The notes under the pieces: generated by a model
Database searches by the model: none
Seen by the model: only the letters and a program-made list of their open reading frames with translations
Told to the model about the DNA's origin: nothing
Program-made: the position numbers and the translations under genes
Assembly: GCA_012031265.1 (NCBI GenBank)
Contig: JAAUTY010000017.1
Span: 1 to 64,000, forward strand
Origin: Spirulinaceae cyanobacterium SM2_1_0
Lineage (GTDB): Bacteria; Cyanobacteriota; Cyanobacteriia; Cyanobacteriales; Spirulinaceae
Reading direction: 5' to 3'
DNA length: 64,000 bases
Shown: in pieces, positions 1 through 8,914 of the stretch
Numbering within the stretch: the stretch's first letter is position 1
Layout of the letters: every line of letters begins with the position of its first letter

Positions 1-3000
1 GCTAGCGGCAAGCCCGTTTTGGTCGGTGAAGCTGTCGCGAGCTTGGAAGTAACCCAATGCGAGAGGATCGGTGCTGGTGGTGATGTCTACATTGCCGCCA
101 AGTCCGATACTGCTCTGGGCATCGATCTGGCGAACATTGATATTGTTAGCTTCTAGGGTAATGTCGCCAGCATCGCCAACATCCGAGGAGGTATCAAGCG
201 CGTCCGTTTGGATATCGCCCTCGATACTGCGAAGTGCAATACCCGCAGGCGCGCTGATGTTGGCAGTGGTGATGTCGCCGCGCGTCGTGATGTCAATGGG
301 GTTATCTGCAGGAAGATTGCCCTGAATAGTAATGCTATCGAGGGGAGTTTGGCTGCCAATGGCATTGCTCAGTTGAATGCGGTCTAGCTCGGTGGTGAGA
401 GTGAGGTTATGGTTGCCATCAACAGTATCGGTGAAGGTAATGATGCCTGTGTCGGAGATGGTAACTGCGAGGTCGCCCGTCAAGAGAACTGGAGCCTCGA
501 AGGTAATATCATTTTGATTCGTCCCAATCTCTCTCTTAGCATCAATCTGAGTGCCAGCACGAACAAAAATTTCGCCGCCTGCGGTACCGAATGATTCAGC
601 ATTAATCTGCTCCGTAAAGGCAGCGCCGTCTGCCTCAATAGTGATATTTCCACCTGTCCCAGTTGCCGAAGCGGTGACTAGCGGCCCAGCAGCCGCGCTG
701 ACATCTCCACCGCTCCTCAGCGTAATACTGCCACTGTTGGCATTGAAGCCGCTCAGGATTAATGCATTGCCAATTCCCGCAACTGTAATGTCATCGGCGG
801 CTGTAAAGGAAATATCGCCGCCATTATTCCCTCCAGCAGCATTGACAATCCCCGCAGTAGTATTAATTTCGCCAACTCTACTACTAAGATTAATATCACC
901 TCCGTTTGTCTTGCCACTAGAATCAATTCCACCTAAAACCTGAATGTCTCCCTCAGAGATCATCTGAACATATCCACCTTCTTGCTGCGATGAGTTGGCT
1001 GATACGGCTCCCGTGTTTATCTGACCCCAAATACTTTCGATCTGAATTACTCCAGCGTTACTATCATTAGATGAGGTATTCAGATCGCCTATATTAATAT
1101 CGCTACCAGCCGTGATGTTTATAGAGCCACTACTGTTCATAAAGCCAGCAGAAGTAGAAATGTCACCTGTTTCTAAACTTCCATTCTGAGCTTCAATAGA
1201 AATAGATCCAGAGCCGGAATCTGCATTGGATATATTGGTTGTTGTTCGAATATTCCCTGTCACAACATTGCCAGATCTGCTGACCAAAGTGATATTTCCG
1301 GTGCCAAAGCCGCCGCTGGAACTTACTGAACCAACTTCTATATCTGAGAAAGCATCAATATATACCGGCATCGCATCACTAACCATGCCCGAACTTAGAA
1401 TTGAGCCTACCTGAACTTTCCCATTATGGCTTGTTAAGCTTATCGACTCATTGATGTCGTTATCGGTAATTGAAAAATTTATTCCTTCAACTAAAATGCC
1501 TAACGAAGATTCTAGGGTTACTGAGGTTTGACCCAACACGCTATTGCCAGATATATTTCCGACCTTTATCACACCCTGGTCGCTAACCAGGTTTATCTCT
1601 CCCGATGAAAAGAATCCGTCATCTTCACGGGAAGCATATACATTATATCTGGATATCGTTATATCATTAGAAGCCAGAAATGATACGTTGGGACTACCTT
1701 GAAATCGGATGCCATAAACGGATTCTGATATACCACCACTAATACTGAATACATTAAAATCTCCTGACGTACCTGATCCGGTAGTAGCTCTAGCATTAAT
1801 AGAACCGGCAAACAATATATCTCCTAGACTTTCTATGGTGATATTACCAGCAGTATTCGTCGCACTAGTATCGATTTCTCCAAGAGTTGTAAATCCACCA
1901 GACAAAACATATAAATCACCGCCCCGTCCTTGTCCTTGTGATGTCAGTGATGTTTCAAAGCCAATATCTAGAGAGCCTAGATTCACACTACCAGATATTG
2001 CCTCAACAGAAACACTTCCACCACTCCCGCTACCTGTATTGGGGTAGTTTGGAGAAGAAGAATTTTGAGGATACCCATCAAAGCCTGTGTTTATTGTCTG
2101 AACGTCAACTGAGCCACTCAAGGATCTAATCGTTACATCTCCACCATGACCATTAACATCATTGATCGAAATAAAACTGGTATTAATGCTATCTACCGAA
2201 ACATCCCCATTGGCCAGCAATTTGACTGGGCCACCATTCTCTCCACCAGTAAAGCTAAAAGTATTGATGGCATTAACTTGAATGCCTCCGGAAATCTGTG
2301 GTGTTGTTCCAGGCGTGTCGAACGTAGTGCCATTGACACTGCCAGGGAAATTCAGTGGTGTCAAACTTGGCAAACCTGCTCGTAGGATTAGCGCTCGGCT
2401 AGTGGTTAGCAAGTCATAATCTGGATCGCTGGTTGGGATACTGCCGCTGACATCCGGCCCCGTGATGCGAATATTTCCGCCAATGATACTGCCAGTTGCT
2501 TCAACTTTCAGGGCGACACCGGTGTAGTTGCCGAACTCGACATCGCCATCGGCGCGGATAATTGGGTCGTACAAGCTGACAAACTCGCCGCCCTCACCCA
2601 CCAAATTCAAAAATGACAAACTGCCACCGCTGGCGAAATGTGCGTCGCCCGAAATCGGCCCATTGCTCACCAAAGTTAAATCACCGCCACTACTCAATGC
2701 TGGCTGCGGTAGCGCCAGCGAGAGGATATCGATCGCCTCTTGCCCTTGCACGTATAGCTCACCACCCGCTTGCAACCTGCTATCCCTAGCGAAAACCGTT
2801 CCATCCGCCAGGAGTGTCAGGTCGCTCTCCGTCTCCAGCCGCCCCGGCAACAGCACCAAATCCCCTGCCGCCGCCAAGCGCACTGCCCCCGCCGTCACGT
2901 CGCGCGCCACAACGTCACCGGCTCCTACAGCTACAGATTCTGTACCTGCTTGCACCGATCCATCCGCTGCCAGCCCAGTTGCTATCTGCTGGTGCGCCGA

Positions 3001-3816
3001 CCCCGTCACCAGTGCCGGGATATCGAGAGCGCTGAAGGGCTGCACATTGCCCGCCGCGTCGCGGGGCGGCAGCACCTCCAGGCTTAGCACCTGCCCTGGC
3101 AGCGAGAGCCGAATCCGCCCTGTCTCCGGCACCGCCTGCACCAAAATGCCGCCCGCCGGAGCCGCCAGACTGCCCGTATTGACCACGCTGCCACCTACCA
3201 GCATCAAGTCGTTGCCTGCACCCACTGCCAACTCGCCCGCATTGACGATCGCGCCCGGCGAGTCCAGATCAAAAGCAAACCCCACCGGATCGCCGATCAG
3301 CGTCGCATAATCATTGCTGCCCAGGGCATCAAACCAGTGCCCCTCCGCCAGCTCCACCGCTGTCGCTGTTGTCGCCGTGAAATCCCCCGGCACATTCAGC
3401 CGCGCATTCGTACCAAAAACAAAGCCTGACGGATTCAGCAGCCAGAGATTCGCATCGCCGCCGGTCAGTTGGATGAGGCCATCAATGAACGAGGGGTCGC
3501 CGCCGACGATCCGCCCCAGGACATTGCGCAACTGCGGATTTGCCAGGAACGTCGCCACCTGCTCCTGAGTCAGCCCGAACTGCTCAAAGCTGTGAAACAG
3601 ATTCGCGCCATCCGCCGAGAGCGAGCCGCCCTCGATGTAGAACTGGTTGCCATCAATCGTGACAATCGTGCCCGTCCCGTCCGGTGCAGGGCTAATCGAC
3701 TGCGCCGCCGCTGGCAGTTCCCCGAGGAACGCCAGCAAGCTGGCTGCCACGGCACCGAAGACCCAACGCTTTCCGGTTCGACTGCCCATTGTTCGCTTGC
3801 CCCGTTTCCCTAGCAT
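1..3816 (-). CDS. TpsA-type filamentous haemagglutinin-like exoprotein (partial, runs off left edge)
   Basis: The frame is open from an ATG at 3816 to the left edge, giving 1272 codons without a stop. An alternative in-frame ATG at 3789 would give a start MGSRTGK. A basic N-terminus and a hydrophobic stretch ending in AAAQS (about residues 20-39) look like a signal peptide. The next 250 residues resemble the TPS secretion domain of two-partner secretion exoproteins: IVTIDGNQFYIEGG, then NLWLLNPSGFVFG followed by LNVPGDFTATTA. The rest is a long Gly/Ser/Asn/Thr-rich run with repeated GGDITI/GSVSV-like strands, as expected of a beta-helix passenger. The family is exported through an outer-membrane TpsB pore to become a surface or released adhesin. 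The only TpsB-like sequence in view (4924-5510) is broken, so the partner must lie elsewhere if the protein is exported. Function is inferred from family only; the C-terminus is not visible. Confidence 0.88.
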   Translation of the reverse strand, partial: MLGKRGKRTMGSRTGKRWVFGAVAASLLAFLGELPAAAQSISPAPDGTGTIVTIDGNQFYIEGGSLSADGANLFHSFEQFGLTQEQVATFLANPQLRNVLGRIVGGDPSFIDGLIQLTGGDANLWLLNPSGFVFGTNARLNVPGDFTATTATAVELAEGHWFDALGSNDYATLIGDPVGFAFDLDSPGAIVNAGELAVGAGNDLMLVGGSVVNTGSLAAPAGGILVQAVPETGRIRLSLPGQVLSLEVLPPRDAAGNVQPFSALDIPALVTGSAHQQIATGLAADGSVQAGTESVAVGAGDVVARDVTAGAVRLAAAGDLVLLPGRLETESDLTLLADGTVFARDSRLQAGGELYVQGQEAIDILSLALPQPALSSGGDLTLVSNGPISGDAHFASGGSLSFLNLVGEGGEFVSLYDPIIRADGDVEFGNYTGVALKVEATGSIIGGNIRITGPDVSGSIPTSDPDYDLLTTSRALILRAGLPSLTPLNFPGSVNGTTFDTPGTTPQISGGIQVNAINTFSFTGGENGGPVKLLANGDVSVDSINTSFISINDVNGHGGDVTIRSLSGSVDVQTINTGFDGYPQNSSSPNYPNTGSGSGGSVSVEAISGSVNLGSLDIGFETSLTSQGQGRGGDLYVLSGGFTTLGEIDTSATNTAGNITIESLGDILFAGSINARATTGSGTSGDFNVFSISGGISESVYGIRFQGSPNVSFLASNDITISRYNVYASREDDGFFSSGEINLVSDQGVIKVGNISGNSVLGQTSVTLESSLGILVEGINFSITDNDINESISLTSHNGKVQVGSILSSGMVSDAMPVYIDAFSDIEVGSVSSSGGFGTGNITLVSRSGNVVTGNIRTTTNISNADSGSGSISIEAQNGSLETGDISTSAGFMNSSGSINITAGSDINIGDLNTSSNDSNAGVIQIESIWGQINTGAVSANSSQQEGGYVQMISEGDIQVLGGIDSSGKTNGGDINLSSRVGEINTTAGIVNAAGGNNGGDISFTAADDITVAGIGNALILSGFNANSGSITLRSGGDVSAAAGPLVTASATGTGGNITIEADGAAFTEQINAESFGTAGGEIFVRAGTQIDAKREIGTNQNDITFEAPVLLTGDLAVTISDTGIITFTDTVDGNHNLTLTTELDRIQLSNAIGSQTPLDSITIQGNLPADNPIDITTRGDITTANISAPAGIALRSIEGDIQTDALDTSSDVGDAGDITLEANNINVRQIDAQSSIGLGGNVDITTSTDPLALGYFQARDSFTDQNGLAAS

Positions 3817-3923
3817 GTTCACGATCTAGAATACGCCAAATACCTGGAATTTGATCCTGCGTTTTGGCTGACTTTTTAAGCTTCCGCCAAAGTAAAATCA
3901 CATCGGCCAGATGCCTCTTGGGC

Positions 3924-4175
3924 TCAGTCGTATTGTCCTGAACGGTAACGGTTTTGAATGGCGGCAATAACACTTTGGTCGTTGTAGTAGGCGGAGCCGT
4001 CCGGCCCCATGTAGTGACGGTCAGATTGCTTGCGGAAGCGAGTGGCAATTGTCCGTGCCGAGTTTTGGAAGTACAAATCGCCCGAGTGCGGTCGGTAGAA
4101 TACCTCGTACTGGCCGTTCTTCCCGGAAATATAGCCGACCGTGGTGCGATCGCCCGAGGCAGAATAAGTTGTCAT
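3924..4175 (-). CDS. Small hypothetical protein
   Basis: An 83-residue protein that I do not recognise. I chose the internal ATG at 4175 (MTTYSASGDRTT) because GGAG lies about 10 bases upstream; a longer in-frame start exists at 4217. The sequence is polar, rich in Tyr, Ser, Arg and Gln, with no signal peptide, Cys or membrane segment. Features such as VGYISGKNGQYEVFYRP and DRHYMGPDGSAYYND look like an ordinary soluble domain rather than a chance frame. It lies 107 bases upstream of the haemagglutinin gene on the same strand, but nothing shows a functional link. Confidence 0.5.
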   Translation of the reverse strand: MTTYSASGDRTTVGYISGKNGQYEVFYRPHSGDLYFQNSARTIATRFRKQSDRHYMGPDGSAYYNDQSVIAAIQNRYRSGQYD

Positions 4176-4309
4176 TGCCTTTTCTCCAGAACTCAAGTAG
4201 CAGGCTTGCGCCTCCACCTGTGTTCTCAGAAAATCCCCACCGTTTTGACGTAACTGGCCGGAAGTTGTAACAATCGTTTACAGTATGCTGCAAGCATTGA
4301 GGGGAGAGG

Positions 4310-4576
4310 TTATTCGTAATGCGTCCACATTCGGATGACTTTCACCGTTGCCTCAGATTCGATTACTTCATAAACAAGCCGGTGCTGAAGATTGATTCGG
4401 CGCGAGTAAGCTCCTGTCAAATCACCAACCAACTTTTCATAAGGTGGTGGATTTTGCCAGGGATTGCTCGTTAGGATGTCCAAAATTTGCTGAGCCGCTG
4501 GCTTGAGATTGCTCTTCGCCAGTTTTTTGGCATCCTTCTTAGCTTGCTTCGTGTAGACCAGCGTCCAGCTCACCAA
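4310..4576 (-). CDS. Txe/YoeB-family mRNA interferase toxin
   Basis: An 88-residue basic protein with the fold signature of YoeB/Txe toxins: WTLVYTKQAKKDAKKL at the N-terminus, NPWQNPPPYEKLVGDLTGAYSRRIN in the middle and HRLVYEV...WTHYE at the C-terminus. In the family a Glu, the Arg of the RRI segment and the C-terminal His act in ribosome-dependent mRNA cleavage; Glu, RR and the HYE end are all present here. Length matches the family (84-90). The start overlaps the end of the antitoxin gene by 7 bases, the usual order of antitoxin then toxin in one transcript. It appears intact. Confidence 0.9.
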   Translation of the reverse strand: MVSWTLVYTKQAKKDAKKLAKSNLKPAAQQILDILTSNPWQNPPPYEKLVGDLTGAYSRRINLQHRLVYEVIESEATVKVIRMWTHYE

Positions 4577-4824
4577 CCTAACTCCGTCTCGCAGTCCTCA
4601 ATTGCAGTTGCTAGACCTGTCTGAATAGACTCGCGCATCCCTGGAATTGAGAGTAGATACAACGTTTCCTGAATCGCCCGCCACTGAGCTTCCGAGATCA
4701 AAACAGCATTACTATCCTCACCCGTAATGAGAACAGGCTTGTCCGCTGTTGCTAGCTCGCGCATGAGTTGAGCTAGATCGACGCGATCGCCCGGAATCGC
4801 TGCCAATTGCTCAGGAGTCTCCAT
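4570..4824 (-). CDS. Phd/YefM-family antitoxin
   Basis: An 84-residue acidic partner of the YoeB-like toxin. The N-terminal half (VDLAQLMRELATADKPVLITGEDSNAVLISEAQWRAIQETLYLL) follows the Phd/YefM pattern: a dimerising, DNA-binding N-terminal domain ending in the SEAQWRAIQET helix, then a C-terminal helix (ETELGW end) expected to wrap the toxin. In this family the antitoxin, alone and with the toxin, represses its own promoter, so an operator is likely just upstream of 4824, although I could not define its repeats. It overlaps the toxin by 7 bases. Confidence 0.87.
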   Translation of the reverse strand: METPEQLAAIPGDRVDLAQLMRELATADKPVLITGEDSNAVLISEAQWRAIQETLYLLSIPGMRESIQTGLATAIEDCETELGW

Positions 4825-4923
4825 ACCGATTGTCCTCGTGTTGCTCTTAGCCTTGAGTGTAGCCCAGTCGCAGCCCGCCCTGCCTCAGTTGGCAATGCCC
4901 AGTTTCACTGCGATTGATTATCC

Positions 4924-5510
4924 CTAAAACTCGTACTCTAAATCGAAGTAGAAGCCGCGATCTTGAGCATTCGTCCCCCGATCGTCCGTCGCGACCAGCG
5001 GTATCCCATAGTCCAGCCGCAGCAGCCAGCCGTCCAGCGGTCGCCAGACCAAGCCCAACCCCAAACCCGCCAGCAAATGCGGCTCAGCAACCAGATTCGG
5101 ATTCTCCGGATCGTTCCAGACCCAGCCCACATCAGCAAAAGGCAAGAGTTGCAACGTGGGCTGACCCGCCTCGCTCCGATCGAGCGTCCAGCGGTGCTCC
5201 AGCGACAGCCGCGCGCCATTGTCGCCCACCCGCGCATTCTGGCGATAGCCGCGCACCGACTGCGCGCCACCGATGACAAACTGCTGCGACGAGAGCAGTC
5301 CGCCACTCGCCCACTGCATGTCCGCTGACAGGACTAGCAGGTGATTTGCACCCAATAGTTGCACCCGCTGCACCTGTCCGAGCCAACTGAAAAATTGCCC
5401 GTCTGGAATTGTATCAGGATTCGCCGTCGCATTGAACAGTCCGGTGCCGAAGCTGAACTGCGATCGCCCAGCAGTGTTATCCCCAAGTCGCGCTGGCGGC
5501 GGGAGCAGAC
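4924..5510 (-). pseudogene. TpsB (ShlB/FhaC-type) outer-membrane transporter, C-terminal remnant
   Basis: From about 5462 to the stop at 4924 the frame reads as the C-terminal half of a TpsB beta-barrel: QFSFGTGLFNATANPDTIP, GQFFSWLGQVQRVQLLG, then QFVIGGAQSVRGYRQ (the conserved VRGY motif) and a terminal aromatic residue in EYEF, typical of outer-membrane barrels. Just upstream the homology continues in another frame (RRQRDLGITLLGDRS, about 5462-5510), so there is a frameshift near 5462. Beyond about 5510 nothing resembles the POTRA region. The first half of the gene, including signal peptide and POTRA domains, is missing. This cannot be a working pore. It is probably the former partner of the haemagglutinin at 1-3816, separated from it by the toxin-antitoxin pair. 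Confidence 0.82.
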
Positions 5511-5543
5511 TGGCAGCGCGATTGGGTTGGGGCGGGACGCATC

Positions 5544-6386
5544 TTGGGCGCGACCGTGTTTGAACTCTGGCATCGAACCGCCGCTCCCAGTGACCCTACC
5601 AGCAAGCCAGTCGGTCAGCATTTGCTCATTTGCATCTTTGATTATGGGCAGTCGCTGCGTGCGGCGGAGCAACTCGGTGAATATCTGCTGCCGCTGCTAC
5701 TCCACCGCCACAAGCTGCTGTGGCTCGTTCATCGCAGCCAACAGTTGAGGCAGAATTTGCAACAGGGTTATACAGCGGCTGGCGAGGTGATTCGGCTTCT
5801 GGAGGCGAAAACCCAGAGTGCGATCGCTGACCTGGATGGCTTGAATGAGCAATGGCTCAGAGCCTTGAATCTGCGGCATACCTACACGCAGGGTCTGGGG
5901 GAGTTGCAGGCAAATCTCCAGGTGATCGCGGCCCACCTCAAAGGCTACCGCCGGGAACGGCAACGCCTGCAAGCGCTCGATCCCCAGAGTGATCTGAGCT
6001 TCTTGCAACAGTTTGAACGGCAGATCGTGAAGCAGGACTGGCGATCGCTCCAGCAAGACAGCGATCGCCTGAAACTCGGCATCCCTTGCTTGGAGAATGC
6101 GGCGAAGATGGCGGAGGGGGCGATCGCCATCGAACAGCTCAAGAGCCAGCAACAGCTTGCCCGCACGATGGTGGCGGCGAGTGCGAGCTTGGGCGCGACG
6201 ACGGCGGCGGCGGTCTCGATCTCGCCCCATCTCGCCACCAGTCCCGAATCGCCCTGGCAAAATCTCAGCCGCTCCGGCAGCAGTTTTTTGCTCAGTCTCA
6301 TTGCAGGGGGTCTCGTCGGCTGGGGGCTGTGGCGCTACCTGCCCCGTTTTACCCGCTGGAATTGCAAAATACCGCGAGACAAATAG
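5544..6386 (+). CDS. Coiled-coil protein with C-terminal membrane segment, probably 5'-truncated
   Basis: The open frame gives 280 residues from a TTG codon. It is rich in Leu, Gln and Arg with long helical, coiled-coil-like stretches (about residues 50-215), then one C-terminal hydrophobic segment, SFLLSLIAGGLVGWGLWRYL (about 248-267). The layout recalls cyanobacterial CorA-like helical proteins, in which a longer N-terminal domain precedes an LWEL-type segment. Here the frame begins almost at that point (GATVFELWH). No ribosome binding site precedes the TTG, and the start lies about 35 bases from where the broken TpsB homology stops. I infer that the 5' part was lost in a rearrangement. Function is unknown, and it may not be expressed. 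Confidence 0.5.
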   Translation: MGATVFELWHRTAAPSDPTSKPVGQHLLICIFDYGQSLRAAEQLGEYLLPLLLHRHKLLWLVHRSQQLRQNLQQGYTAAGEVIRLLEAKTQSAIADLDGLNEQWLRALNLRHTYTQGLGELQANLQVIAAHLKGYRRERQRLQALDPQSDLSFLQQFERQIVKQDWRSLQQDSDRLKLGIPCLENAAKMAEGAIAIEQLKSQQQLARTMVAASASLGATTAAAVSISPHLATSPESPWQNLSRSGSSFLLSLIAGGLVGWGLWRYLPRFTRWNCKIPRDK

Positions 6387-6420
6387 GGCTGACCGCCGCG
6401 ATCGCCAGGCGCTTGATAAG

Positions 6421-7509
6421 ATGGGGGCGGTTTCGCGATCGCAGGCCAAGCGAGTGAATTCAGCGCCATTGACAGTCATGCTGCTGGTGCCGACCGGCAT
6501 CGGGGCGGCGATCGGCGGCTATGCGGGTGATGCCCTGCCAGTGGCGCGGGCGATCGCGGCAGTCGCCGACTGCCTGATCACCCATCCCAACGTGCTCAAC
6601 GGCGCGCAGATGTACTGGCCCCTGCCCAATGCCCTGTATGTCGAGGGTTACGCACTCGACCGCTTCGCCGCCGGGGTCTGGGGCTTGCAACCCGTGCATC
6701 AAAATCGGGTGGGACTGCTGCTGGATGCTGGCATCGAGCCGGAGCTGCGCCAGCGCCACCTGCAAGCAGCCGATGCCGCGCGCGCGACCCTCGGTTTGAC
6801 TCTGACGGATGCCGTGCTCACCGATGCCCCGCTGGCGATCGAGCTGCGTACCACCGCTTCGGGCGCGAGTTGGGGCACGATTGGCAATCCCGGCAGCCTC
6901 TTGCGGGCGGCGGCGAAGCTGATTGAACAAGCGCGCGCCGAGGCGATCGCGATCGTGGCACGCTTCCCCGACGACCTCGACAGCCCCGCCCTCCAGGCCT
7001 ACCGCCATGGCAACGGCGTCGATCCCCTGGCGGGAGCCGAGGCCGTGATCTCGCACCTCGTCACCCGTCAATTTCGCCTCCCCTGCGCCCACGCACCCGC
7101 TCTCGCGCCGCTACCGCTCGACCCACAACTGGCACCGCGTGCCGCCGCCGAGGAGCTGGGCTATACGTTTTTGCCCTGTGTGTTGGTCGGTCTCGCCCGC
7201 GCGCCGCAGTTGGTCACCGCTCGCACCGCGAATAGTATTTGGTCAGAGCGTGTCGCTGCGCTGGTCGTCCCGGCGAGTGCCTGTGGGGGGAGTGCCATAC
7301 TGAGTCTGAGCGATCGCCAGATCATTGCCGTCGAGGATAACTACACGCAGATGCAGTCGCCGCCAGAATCGCTGGGGATCAAAGCCACCAGGGTCAGCAG
7401 TTATCTCGAAGCCGTCGGAATGCTGGCGGCGTGGCGAGCGGGGATCGCGCCGGTCACTTTGCGGGGTTCGCTAGCGTCGTTGCGTTGCGGGGAAGCCAAA
7501 TCATCATGA
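6421..7509 (+). CDS. DUF3326 domain protein
   Basis: A 362-residue protein from the ATG at 6421. The conserved block MLLVPTGIGAAIGGYAGDA begins at residue 20, so an internal start at 6478 is also possible. The following text (ADCLITHPNVLNGAQMYWPLPNALYVEGYALDRF) is what I associate with DUF3326, a cyanobacterial and plastid family of unknown function. No signal peptide or membrane segment is evident; Gly/Ala-rich stretches suggest an alpha/beta fold. The stop overlaps the start of the CPBP protease gene (ATGA), so the two are translationally coupled. I know of no experimental role for the family. Confidence 0.85.
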   Translation: MGAVSRSQAKRVNSAPLTVMLLVPTGIGAAIGGYAGDALPVARAIAAVADCLITHPNVLNGAQMYWPLPNALYVEGYALDRFAAGVWGLQPVHQNRVGLLLDAGIEPELRQRHLQAADAARATLGLTLTDAVLTDAPLAIELRTTASGASWGTIGNPGSLLRAAAKLIEQARAEAIAIVARFPDDLDSPALQAYRHGNGVDPLAGAEAVISHLVTRQFRLPCAHAPALAPLPLDPQLAPRAAAEELGYTFLPCVLVGLARAPQLVTARTANSIWSERVAALVVPASACGGSAILSLSDRQIIAVEDNYTQMQSPPESLGIKATRVSSYLEAVGMLAAWRAGIAPVTLRGSLASLRCGEAKSS

Positions 7510-8087
7510 CGAATCTGAAGCAACCGGAAGTTGAACCCCTGACGCGCACTCAGGTTTTAGTGGCGATGGCCGTGACCTCAGCAATTTTGCTGGCGATCGC
7601 CAAAGGCTGGCAACAGCTCGGCTCCGTTCGCCTGCTGCCGCTGGAGGTCTCACCCACCGCGCTCGGCCTCGGCCTGGGACTGGCGGCCCTGATCATCGCC
7701 TCCAGCAGCACCATTTACCGGCTTTGGCCAGCCTATCGCCGCAGCGCTGATGTGTACCTCGAGCTGGTGCTGCGGCCGTTGCTTTGGCCAGACGTGATTT
7801 GGCTCGGCTTGTTACCCGGGCTGAGCGAGGAGTTACTATTTCGCGGCGTCATGCTGCCCGCGCTGGGGTTAGATGTACTGGCGATCGCCCTGTCGAGCCT
7901 CCTCTTCGGGGTGTTGCACCTGAGCGGCTTGCAGCAATGGCCCTATGTCGTTTGGGCGACGTTGGTTGGTACTGTGCTGGGTTTTAGCGCCCTGCTCACA
8001 GGCAACCTTGTGGTACCCGTCGTCGCCCATATCGTGACCAACTGCGCCTCGGGCTGCCTGTGGAAGTGGAGCCAGCGGCAGGCTTAA
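7506..8087 (+). CDS. CPBP-family intramembrane metalloprotease (CAAX/bacteriocin-processing type)
   Basis: A 193-residue integral membrane protein with about five hydrophobic segments. The ABI/CPBP motifs are present: PGLSEELLFRGVMLPAL (motif 1, EExxxR), FGVLHLS (motif 2, FxxxH) and VVAHIVTNC (motif 3, HxxxN). In the Rce1/CPBP family these Glu and His residues form the metal-dependent active site within the membrane. The start codon overlaps the DUF3326 stop by 4 bases (ATGA), suggesting one operon. The substrate is unknown. Length and motifs indicate an intact gene. Confidence 0.87.
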   Translation: MTNLKQPEVEPLTRTQVLVAMAVTSAILLAIAKGWQQLGSVRLLPLEVSPTALGLGLGLAALIIASSSTIYRLWPAYRRSADVYLELVLRPLLWPDVIWLGLLPGLSEELLFRGVMLPALGLDVLAIALSSLLFGVLHLSGLQQWPYVVWATLVGTVLGFSALLTGNLVVPVVAHIVTNCASGCLWKWSQRQA

Positions 8088-8101
8088 AGGTTGGCTCGAC
8101 C

Positions 8102-8590
8102 CTACAACCAGTCAGGATTTTTCACTTCACCCACAAAGCGCATTACCGTGATCGGCAAGCCCAGACGCTGGGCGAAGCAAGCCAGGGCAAACTTGCGCTG
8201 TAAGGCGGGTGGCAACTCCCGCCAAGTCACAGCTTGGAATCCCAAACGTGTATAGAACCGACCTAGGCGTGAGCCGACACATTCTAGGTAGAGTGGTTGG
8301 CTAGCGATCGCGATCAGGTGGCGGCTGAGTGCCTCGCCCAGACCGCGATCGCGCCAGTCCCGCATCACCACCAAGCTCCCCAGTTCCTGTGCTCCGACAA
8401 ATTCCCGCAACTGCCCGCAAGCCACAACTTGGCCCTGGCTTTCAACGAGCCAAAACTGTTGCCAGCGCAACTGGGTCGGGTCAAGCGCCGCCCGGAAGAC
8501 CAAGCTACGGATCGCCGATAAATCCTCAGCGCCGGCACGGCGCAACTGGCAACCGGTCGGCCAGTCTGGTAATGGTGAAAACGTGGACAT
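8102..8590 (-). CDS. GNAT-family N-acetyltransferase
   Basis: A 162-residue protein from the ATG at 8590, which has a purine-rich GGGAGA upstream; a longer in-frame ATG at 8698 has no such support. The acetyl-CoA binding signature RDRGLGEALSRHLI (R-x-x-G-x-G) follows the beta strand ELGSLVVM, and LYLECVGSRLGRFYTRLGFQAV is the usual C-terminal GNAT end, with Tyr as the likely general acid. The acceptor is not predictable. It converges on the CPBP gene with 14 bases between stops. Confidence 0.82.
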   Translation of the reverse strand: MSTFSPLPDWPTGCQLRRAGAEDLSAIRSLVFRAALDPTQLRWQQFWLVESQGQVVACGQLREFVGAQELGSLVVMRDWRDRGLGEALSRHLIAIASQPLYLECVGSRLGRFYTRLGFQAVTWRELPPALQRKFALACFAQRLGLPITVMRFVGEVKNPDWL

Positions 8591-8914
8591 CTTCTCAACT
8601 CTCCCGCACTTGCCGCTCTGGGCCATGAGCTTCGCGGCTGAAGTCATCTCCCAGCTCCACCACGAATACAGCATCAGTCGCGCCTGCTGATACGCCAACT
8701 ACAACTCGATTCCGGTTATAGCGATCGCCGCCAGCGAGCCGCTGAGGCTCACGACTCTGCCCAGGCACGCTCCAATCACCGGATCAAAAATGAACTTTCT
8801 TTAACACTGACGCGGAAATCGCGCGATCACCAGCCTCAGCCTGCTTAAATGATGGCAATCTTAACAATTTCGTTGGTTTGCGAGCTTGCAAATAACGTCA
8901 AGAGAGGAATCATT

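Noticed and set aside
2528-3829. Long + strand Ser/Pro-rich frames opposite the haemagglutinin gene
   Set aside because: Complement of the Gly/Ser-rich TpsA sequence; the minus strand carries the signal peptide and TPS motifs.
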